50,026 nt of DNA from NCBI GenBank assembly GCA_903945605.1, contig CAJAWH010000086.1, positions 1 to 50,026 of the forward strand, given 5' to 3'. This document shows positions 44,585 to 50,026 of the stretch, one piece after another; the stretch's first letter is position 1; every line of letters starts with the position of its first letter. The notes under the pieces are model-generated. The model ran no database searches. It had not been told where the DNA came from and worked only from the letters and a program-made list of their open reading frames with translations. Source of the DNA: an uncultured Methylococcaceae bacterium. GTDB taxonomy: Bacteria > Pseudomonadota > Gammaproteobacteria > Methylococcales > Methylomonadaceae. Both the position numbers and the translations under genes were made by a program.

Positions 44585-44610
44585 TTACTTTCGAGTGTTT
44601 GTTTTAAGTT

Positions 44611-45219
44611 ATGGCAATCCAAAAACAATTCGTTTTACGCTACCGGGAACAAGGCCACATCCGTTTTCAGGTGCCCACCCTGTTTTGTGAGACCGAATCC
44701 AGTAAAGCGTTGACAGCCGCCCTGTTAAAATTGGACGGCATTTATCGGGTCAATTTGTATACTGGCCAAAAAAAGCTGTCTATCCGTTATCACGAAACGG
44801 TTTGTGATTTTAAGTCGCTGGCTAAACAGTTGTTTCAAATTATCGCCGAGCTGGAGCAGCAAGTGTTTGTTAAAAACATACCGCCCGCGTCCGGCAAACT
44901 CACCGCCATAAAAACCAAGTTAAAAAGCTTAAGTGTCAGCCAATGGTTCAACCGCAAATATGAAGATGCCAAAGAAACTATGGCGGCGGCAAAAATCCTC
45001 ACAAAGGTTGGGTTGAAAAAAAACAAAGGCCTTTTTAATGATCCTGAAAAAGCCCTGATTGATTTTTTCAATGATATGTTGGTGATCTTTTTGATCAAGC
45101 TGCATTGGGAACATATCACCAAAAGCTGGATACCTAATCCGATCAAATACCGTTACGAATGGCTGGCGGTTTTTTACATGCTGTTTTTGCTGATGCGGTC
45201 GCGCAAACCCAAGCCCTAG
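44611..45219 (+). CDS. HMA_2-like protein with C-terminal membrane segment
   Basis: The 202-residue protein begins with a ferredoxin-like fold resembling degenerate heavy-metal-associated (HMA_2) domains: RYREQGHIRFQVPTLFCE, LDGIYRVNLYTGQKKLSIRYHE, about residues 8-75, without the CxxC of true HMA domains. A charged linker follows, then a C-terminal hydrophobic region (about 150-198, DMLVIFLIKLHWEHI and WLAVFYMLFLLM). A similar HMA_2-like part opens the ATPase encoded next, 45 bases downstream. It probably helps the ATPase as a regulatory or docking subunit; that is inferred. No strong ribosome binding site precedes its ATG. Confidence 0.65.
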   Translation: MAIQKQFVLRYREQGHIRFQVPTLFCETESSKALTAALLKLDGIYRVNLYTGQKKLSIRYHETVCDFKSLAKQLFQIIAELEQQVFVKNIPPASGKLTAIKTKLKSLSVSQWFNRKYEDAKETMAAAKILTKVGLKKNKGLFNDPEKALIDFFNDMLVIFLIKLHWEHITKSWIPNPIKYRYEWLAVFYMLFLLMRSRKPKP

Positions 45220-45264
45220 CTGCTTAAGGCTATCTTTCCGAACACTTTTTTACAGGTCTAGTAC

Positions 45265-47715
45265 ATGGACACGATGTCGGCTTACCAAAATTTCAGTTTA
45301 GTCCATCAGTTAAAAAGACGTATCCGCATTGTCACGCCGGTTTTGAAAAATGACCCGGAACGCAGTTATATTTTTGAAATACTGCTAAAAAAACGGCCTG
45401 AGATCAAAAAAGTAAGGACAACTTTTGCGTTGGGGTCGGTGGTGATTGAGTTTGACCCCAAGCACTTGCCCAAAGTTAATTTATTGATTTTGCTGGATGC
45501 AGTTTTGGGCAATATAGGCAAGTCCGGCAAAGGCCCCGCCCTTTACGGTAAAAAAATGGAATGCTCCGGGCCGGTGCAAGAAATTGATCTGGCGGTTGAA
45601 GGCATGACCTGTGCATCTTGTGCCTTGCTGCTGGAAATGGTGCTTAAGCGTGACCCTAGGGTCAAACAGGCCAGTGTCAATTTTGGCACTGAGACCTTGA
45701 CGGTGCATGGGCAATTAAACAAGGACGATGTCTGCGCCCGCATTGAAAGCATGGGCTATAAAGCCTATATCATGGATACCCTTTCGCAGCGCAAGAAAAT
45801 GATAGAAAAAGAACGCTTGCGTATTAGTGCCGCGCGGCAACGGTTGCTCTGGGCCACGGCACTGAGTGCGCCAGTGCTTGCCGTGGCGATGTCCATGACT
45901 AAGTCACGCTCCCTGCAATGGCTGCAGTTATTGTTGGCAACACCGGTGGTGTTCTGGTCGGGCAAACCTTTTTTTGATAAGGCGTTCCGTTTGGCCAAGC
46001 ATCGTGCCGCCAATATGGACACCTTGATTGCTTTAGGGGTGGGTTCCGCATACCTCTATAGCTTGCCAACCTTTTTTTTGCGTAGAGGACATATTTATTT
46101 TGAGGCGGCGGCGGCAATCATCACTTTTGTGCTGTTAGGCCGCTATCTGGAAGAAAAGGCCAAAGGCGAAGCCGGTGAGGCTATCCGTCAATTAGTTGAT
46201 TTGCAGCCGCAAACAGCCACCTTGCTAAAAAATGACCAAGAATTAGTTGTTGATGTCGATAGCCTGCAAATTGATGATGTGGTGCTGATCCGGCCCGGTG
46301 AAAAAATCCCGGCTGATGGTTTGGTCATCTATGGCATTTCTACCGTGGATGAATCGATGGTGACAGGCGAAAGTATGCCAGTGGTAAAAACCATAGGCCA
46401 GCCGATTATCGCCGGTTGTGTCAATGGTAATGGCGTACTGCAAGCACGGGTCACGGCGGTGGGCATGGATACGGTGTTGGCAGGCATTGTGCACATGGTC
46501 GACCAGGCCCAATCCGCCAAACTGCCCATCCAAAAGCAGGTCGATAAAATTTCTGCGGTTTTTGTGCCAACGGTCATCGCCATTTCTGGCCTGACGTTTG
46601 CCGGTTGGCTGTTGGTCGGTGCCCCCGTTGCCTTTGCGTTTGGCAATGCCATTACTGTGTTGTTGATCGCCTGCCCTTGCGCCCTAGGCTTGGCGACACC
46701 GGCAGCCATTATGGTGGGTACGGGGCAAGCGGCACAGCAAGGCATTTATATCCGTAATGGCGAAAGCTTGGAAATTGCCGCCAAGCTGAATGTCATTGTG
46801 TTTGACAAAACCGGCACGATCACCGAAGGCAAGCCCAAAGTCAGTGATTTTTTAAACATCTCGCCGTTCAGCCAAGACCAGCTGCTGATGCTGGCGGCAT
46901 CGGCGGAACACAATTCCGAACATTTTCTGGGCAAGGCCATTGTTGATTATGCGCAGGAACAGGCTATCGGTGTGCGGGATTCCCGACATTTTTACAGCAG
47001 CACCGGATTGGGCATTAGTGCGGAAATAGACGGCAAAAGCATCCTGTTGGGCAATGCTGATTGGATGGACGGACAGCAAGTGACACTGGTCGGATTACAG
47101 GAAGCCGCCGGGCAATTGGCCGGACAAGGCAAAACGCCGGTGTTTATGGCGGTGGACGGCAAAGCCGCCGCCGTGTTCGGCATTGCCGACAAGCCCAAGC
47201 CGCAAGCCCATGAGGCCATTGCCCAATTGCACAAGCTGGGCATTGCAACCATTATGGCCACTGGCGACACCGAAGCCACCGCCCGCCATATTGCCGCCCA
47301 AGTGGGCATTAACCAAATAGTCGCCAATGCCAAACCGGAACAAAAACTGGCCCTGATTGAGGCGTTAAAAGCGCAAGGCAAACATGTGGGCATGATTGGT
47401 GATGGCATTAATGATGCCCCCGCCCTGACCGCCGCCAACGTCGGCTTCGCCATCGGCAATGGCACCGGCATTGCCATTGAGGCCGCCGACTTGACACTGG
47501 TGCAAGGCGATATTGCCAAGGTTGCCGATGCCATTGGCTTAAGCAAGGCCACTATAGTCATCATCAAACAAAATTTGTTTTGGGCGTTTGCCTACAACAC
47601 CATCGCCATTCCTGTAGCGGCAATAGGCCGGCTTAACCCTATGTTGGCCTCTGCCGCTATGGCCTTAAGTTCGGTGTCGGTGGTGGTCAATTCGTTACGG
47701 TTAAGCCGCAGATAG
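45265..47715 (+). CDS. Cu+-type P1B ATPase (CopA/CcoI-like) with HMA_2 and HMA N-terminal domains
   Basis: This 816-residue pump should export monovalent copper from the cytosol. It has an HMA_2-like part (about 12-70), a classic HMA domain with GMTCASCA (Cys116, Cys119), eight membrane helices, TGES (367-370), the transport site CPC (470-472), DKTGT with Asp514, and GDGINDAP. Late-helix AYNTIAIP and MALSSVSVVVNS fit Cu+ selectivity (P1B-1). The nucleotide-domain motif SEHP, almost universal in this family, reads SEHF here (551-554). With TauE/SafE-like and CCxGC genes alongside, a role in supplying copper to oxidases or other cuproenzymes is likely; simple copper detoxification is the alternative. 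Confidence 0.9.
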   Translation: MDTMSAYQNFSLVHQLKRRIRIVTPVLKNDPERSYIFEILLKKRPEIKKVRTTFALGSVVIEFDPKHLPKVNLLILLDAVLGNIGKSGKGPALYGKKMECSGPVQEIDLAVEGMTCASCALLLEMVLKRDPRVKQASVNFGTETLTVHGQLNKDDVCARIESMGYKAYIMDTLSQRKKMIEKERLRISAARQRLLWATALSAPVLAVAMSMTKSRSLQWLQLLLATPVVFWSGKPFFDKAFRLAKHRAANMDTLIALGVGSAYLYSLPTFFLRRGHIYFEAAAAIITFVLLGRYLEEKAKGEAGEAIRQLVDLQPQTATLLKNDQELVVDVDSLQIDDVVLIRPGEKIPADGLVIYGISTVDESMVTGESMPVVKTIGQPIIAGCVNGNGVLQARVTAVGMDTVLAGIVHMVDQAQSAKLPIQKQVDKISAVFVPTVIAISGLTFAGWLLVGAPVAFAFGNAITVLLIACPCALGLATPAAIMVGTGQAAQQGIYIRNGESLEIAAKLNVIVFDKTGTITEGKPKVSDFLNISPFSQDQLLMLAASAEHNSEHFLGKAIVDYAQEQAIGVRDSRHFYSSTGLGISAEIDGKSILLGNADWMDGQQVTLVGLQEAAGQLAGQGKTPVFMAVDGKAAAVFGIADKPKPQAHEAIAQLHKLGIATIMATGDTEATARHIAAQVGINQIVANAKPEQKLALIEALKAQGKHVGMIGDGINDAPALTAANVGFAIGNGTGIAIEAADLTLVQGDIAKVADAIGLSKATIVIIKQNLFWAFAYNTIAIPVAAIGRLNPMLASAAMALSSVSVVVNSLRLSRR

Positions 47716-47727
47716 GAACTTAATAAA

Positions 47728-48576
47728 ATGGATCATTCCATGATGGGCCACGACATGTCCAGTATGCCTGGCATGGGCAGTGTGGCTATGGCAACGGGTA
47801 GTTTTGATTACACCATGGCGTTTATAGCCGGATTTTTAGGCAGCGGCCATTGTTTGGGCATGTGTGGCGCACTGGTTTCCGGTTATTTTATGAATGCCGG
47901 TAAAAGCCGCTCGTACCTGCCTTATTTCTTGTACCAAATGAGCAGGATTTCGGTTTATGCTTTGGTTGGTTGTGCGGCGGCGGCTTTGGGTGTGGTGTTG
48001 GTGTCCAGCGGTTTGTTCGGCAAAATACAGAGCCTGCTGCAAATGGCCATTGGTTTGGTCGTCATTGTGCTGGCCTTGGGTATAATAGGTATTATCCCTT
48101 GGCAAGGCTCCATTAAGCTGTTGCCCATGCCCTGGCTGCGTAAGGGCTATAGCAGTTCGCGCACGAAGGGCCCGCTGCTGGGCAGTGTTTTTGCCGGTTT
48201 GTTAAATGGCATGATGCCGTGCCCTTTAACCTTTGCCATGGCGGTTAAAGCCGCGTCAGCCCACAGCATTTATGAGGGCGGCCTGCTGATGCTGGCCTTT
48301 GGCACGGGTACCTTGCCCATGATGCTGTTTGTCAGTGTGGCGTTCGGTAAAATCAGCGCCCATGTTCGTGGCTTGATGCTTAAGGCCGCCGCCTTGATCA
48401 TGGTGGCAATGGGGGGCAACACTTTTTATCGCGGCCTGAGTTTTTATGCCGATGCCAATTTCAGGCACCACAACTATTTTTCAATGCTCAAAGAGCAAAT
48501 CGACCAGCTGATTGCTTATCTGTCTAAAATCATCACTTATTTTTCCGATTTAATTGCTACTATCCAAAATATGTGA
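47728..48576 (+). CDS. TauE/SafE-like membrane protein with Met/His-rich N terminus
   Basis: The 282-residue protein opens with a Met/His-rich segment (MDHSMMGHDMSSMPGMGSVAM) that looks able to bind copper. About six membrane helices of the COG2836/TauE-SafE type follow: FIAGFLGSGHCLGMCGALVSG with a conserved Cys pair, YFLYQMSRISVYALVG, GLLNGMMPCPLTFAMAVKAA and GTGTLPMMLFVSVAFGKI. A short amphipathic tail ends the protein. Members of this group often lie beside CcoI/CcoS copper-oxidase assembly genes. The gene starts 12 bases after the ATPase gene, so the two are co-expressed. It may move copper or another ligand; sulfite export is the generic family name, not evidence. Confidence 0.8.
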   Translation: MDHSMMGHDMSSMPGMGSVAMATGSFDYTMAFIAGFLGSGHCLGMCGALVSGYFMNAGKSRSYLPYFLYQMSRISVYALVGCAAAALGVVLVSSGLFGKIQSLLQMAIGLVVIVLALGIIGIIPWQGSIKLLPMPWLRKGYSSSRTKGPLLGSVFAGLLNGMMPCPLTFAMAVKAASAHSIYEGGLLMLAFGTGTLPMMLFVSVAFGKISAHVRGLMLKAAALIMVAMGGNTFYRGLSFYADANFRHHNYFSMLKEQIDQLIAYLSKIITYFSDLIATIQNM

Positions 48577-48701
48577 ACCCAACCAACCTAAGCGTAGGGC
48601 AGATAAGGCAACAAACCCTTCAGACAAGCTATTGGCCAAGCTGGCTTGTGGCTATGAATATCATCTAGGGTCGGCCCATTCATCGGACAAACGCCTTTTA
48701 A

Positions 48702-48789
48702 ATGCTAAAACTTGAAGACATCAAAAAAGATGCCCAGATTCGCGGGCTAGAAAGCGATCAGATAGGCAGCGACGCGCTCAATGTGTTTT
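48702..48789 (+). pseudogene. 5' fragment of an SNF2-type helicase gene
   Basis: An ATG opens MLKLEDIKKDAQIRGLESDQ, then SDALNVFYV. This resembles the first residues of large SNF2-like helicases, in which LKLEDI...A..RG.....VR....VGDDALTVYY is a common opening. The stretch between DQ and SDAL seems shorter than in such proteins, and the frame then passes into a transposase fragment at about 48790. Only the gene's start remains. The assignment rests on a short stretch and is moderate. Confidence 0.45.
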
Positions 48790-49046
48790 ATGTTGGTCAA
48801 GGTGGATGGCGGCTACACGGGCCAACCGTTCGCCGACGCCATTCGGGTCCTGATCGGGGCCACGGTGTAGGTCGCCAAACGGAGCGAACTGCACGCCTTC
48901 ACGGTCATTTCTCAGCACTGGGTTGTCGAACGCTCTTTCGCTTGGCTGGAGAAATGCCGCAGGTTTTGGAAAAACACCGAACGTTTGCCCAACACCAGCC
49001 TGCAGTTCGTCACAAGGCGTTTTTGGCCTTGTTTCTACGAAGATAG
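48790..49046 (+). mobile_element. IS5-family transposase remnant (C-terminal part, decayed)
   Basis: Starting at the ATG of 48790, the frame reads MLVKVDGGYTGQPFADAIR, then LIGATV, a TAG stop (48847-48849), then VAKRSELHAFTVI and WVVERSFAWLEKCRRFWKNT. These are the last two blocks of the DDE transposase of IS5-type elements (DGGYTG holds the second Asp; WVVERSFAWLEKCRR holds the Glu). After LQFVT the frame shifts by one base to reach KAFLALFLRR and a stop at 49046. The 5' two thirds of the transposase are missing, and no terminal inverted repeats were found, so the element is dead. Confidence 0.8.
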
Positions 49047-49170
49047 TGAACAGGCAACCATCATGTTGTTGACATACTCGAGTTACCTTGGACAATATGA
49101 ATAAAATCCTAGTTTGTTGCCAAAACATCAACCCGTCACTATTTGCAGTAGTGTATGCCAGCATAACTGG

Positions 49171-50026
49171 CTAATTGCCCGGTACAATGACCGGTTCAGG
49201 CACAAAAACGTTGGCACTGTCCGTGTCAACCATCACTTTGACCCAATGCACATTCGGGCTGCCAAAAGTTTCCACACGAGTAAAGTTTTTCAGCAAGTTG
49301 GGCTGGTTGACCAGTGGCTTGTCTATTTTGAAATAATGGGTGTCGCCATGCGCCAGCAGCACTTGTCCGTTAAAGGCGCGGGTTTCTGCCGTTAAAGCGG
49401 CAACCAAGTTGTTGTAGCCCTCAAAACCGGCTTCGCCCCGCTCGTATACATCGTCTGTTTCCGGCAAATCAAAACCTAAGTCGGCTTGGACGATCAGCAC
49501 CAGTCCCGGTGCATGGTGTTGTTTGGCAAGCCCGAACGCTTCATGTAAATAGGCTATGTTGGCGGCATCACGTGTCCGATACTCGGCATTGTCCGCCGCA
49601 CAGTCGGCTTTTGTCCGGGCACTTTTCGGGCTTAAACAGTCTTTTTTCGCCACTTGGTTATTATTGCTGCCCGGCACGTTCAGCCCCACAAACACAATGC
49701 TGCCGAACCACCAGCGGCTGTTCTCCGCATAAAGCCCCCGTGCCGGGCCTTGGCGTTCCAACTTAAGCTTGTGCTGGCCAAAGCTGTAATTGTCTACAAA
49801 CAAAGTGCGCCGCAAAAAATCCAGCCGTTCCAAGCTATTGTAACCGCCGTTATTGGTGCGGTGGCAATCAGTCCATTCATTATCGCCCAACACATATATG
49901 GTCGGCGCCTTGGTTTTGTTTAACAGCACCACCTCTTCCAGACCAATAGCACTGTCGGTACACAAAGACGCGCCATCTTTACTGTCACCGTCAAAAACGG
50001 TAAAAGCCAAATCCTCCTTGTTCATG
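49171..50026 (-). CDS. Metallophosphoesterase-like protein, 5' end beyond the window
   Basis: The visible 284 residues run from the right window edge to the TAG at 49171-49173. They carry the calcineurin-like phosphoesterase pieces YVLGDNEWTDCHR (GDNxW, metal ligands), later LIVQADLGF and, near the end, QVLLAHGDTHYFKIDKPL (His-Gly-Asp-x-His). The beginning, FTVFDGDSKDGASLCTDSAI, looks like the middle of a strand-rich region rather than a start, so the true start lies outside. Four cysteines in pairs (for example KKDCLSPKSARTKADC) suggest a disulfide-bonded, exported protein. The substrate cannot be told. Confidence 0.7.
   Translation of the reverse strand, partial: MNKEDLAFTVFDGDSKDGASLCTDSAIGLEEVVLLNKTKAPTIYVLGDNEWTDCHRTNNGGYNSLERLDFLRRTLFVDNYSFGQHKLKLERQGPARGLYAENSRWWFGSIVFVGLNVPGSNNNQVAKKDCLSPKSARTKADCAADNAEYRTRDAANIAYLHEAFGLAKQHHAPGLVLIVQADLGFDLPETDDVYERGEAGFEGYNNLVAALTAETRAFNGQVLLAHGDTHYFKIDKPLVNQPNLLKNFTRVETFGSPNVHWVKVMVDTDSANVFVPEPVIVPGN

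Overview
This window looks like chromosomal DNA of a gammaproteobacterium. The strongest sign is the block hfq - hflX - hflK - hflC - hisZ - purA (32981-39488), a typical gammaproteobacterial housekeeping order. RapA, an SH3/coiled-coil protein of the TIGR04211 type, CGFS glutaredoxin, MsrPQ and a YgfX-like protein agree with it. A methylotroph such as a member of Methylococcales is possible, but that is an inference: no methane or methanol gene is present. No rRNA, tRNA or CRISPR array was found.

Layout. 1-211 is the start of a membrane sensor cut by the window edge. 800-3119 holds queG and an rhlE-type helicase. 3423-4087 is a FitAB/VapBC-type toxin-antitoxin pair. 4225-8632 is a complete type I secretion machine (ABC, HlyD, TolC) with no substrate gene beside it. 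8943-14054 carries grxD, argD-argF (arginine synthesis), an SH3 membrane protein and ilvD (branched-chain amino acids). 14354-17073 has msrPQ (periplasmic methionine sulfoxide repair) and a divergent HxlR regulator/glutathione S-transferase pair around a clear palindromic operator. 17462-20767 has a lone ccmF, a decayed gene with two in-frame stops, and a two-gene membrane/coiled-coil operon of unknown function. 20947-24713 holds rapA and a CvfB-like S1 protein. 24722-27823 is an operon of a ferritin-like protein, NnrS and an orphan cytosine methyltransferase.

28093-32066 is the most unusual part. Four overlapping genes encode PRTase-TRSP, a HAD hydrolase, a StiP/PRTase-PELOTA protein and a TIM-barrel C-C lyase. 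They match the predicted nucleoside-like metabolite module known from tellurium-resistance (Ter) stress systems, but no Ter protein and no neighbouring ATP-grasp ligase are present. A repeat-rich element with several inverted repeats lies just downstream.

The block from 32405 to 39488 is conserved housekeeping. After purA come a 66-residue membrane peptide, an array of tandem palindromes (40136-40267) and an uncharacterised ATP-grasp enzyme. From 41530 to 48576 lies what appears to be a copper/thiol-redox locus: DsbD, a stand-alone CxxC/CCxGC metal-binding mini-protein, an HMA_2-like protein, a CPC-type Cu+ P-type ATPase with an altered HP motif, and a TauE/SafE-like membrane protein with a Met/His-rich N terminus. 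Two paralogous small membrane proteins flank dsbD. The window ends with a helicase gene fragment joined to an IS5-like transposase fragment (48702-49046) and a partial metallophosphoesterase-like protein.
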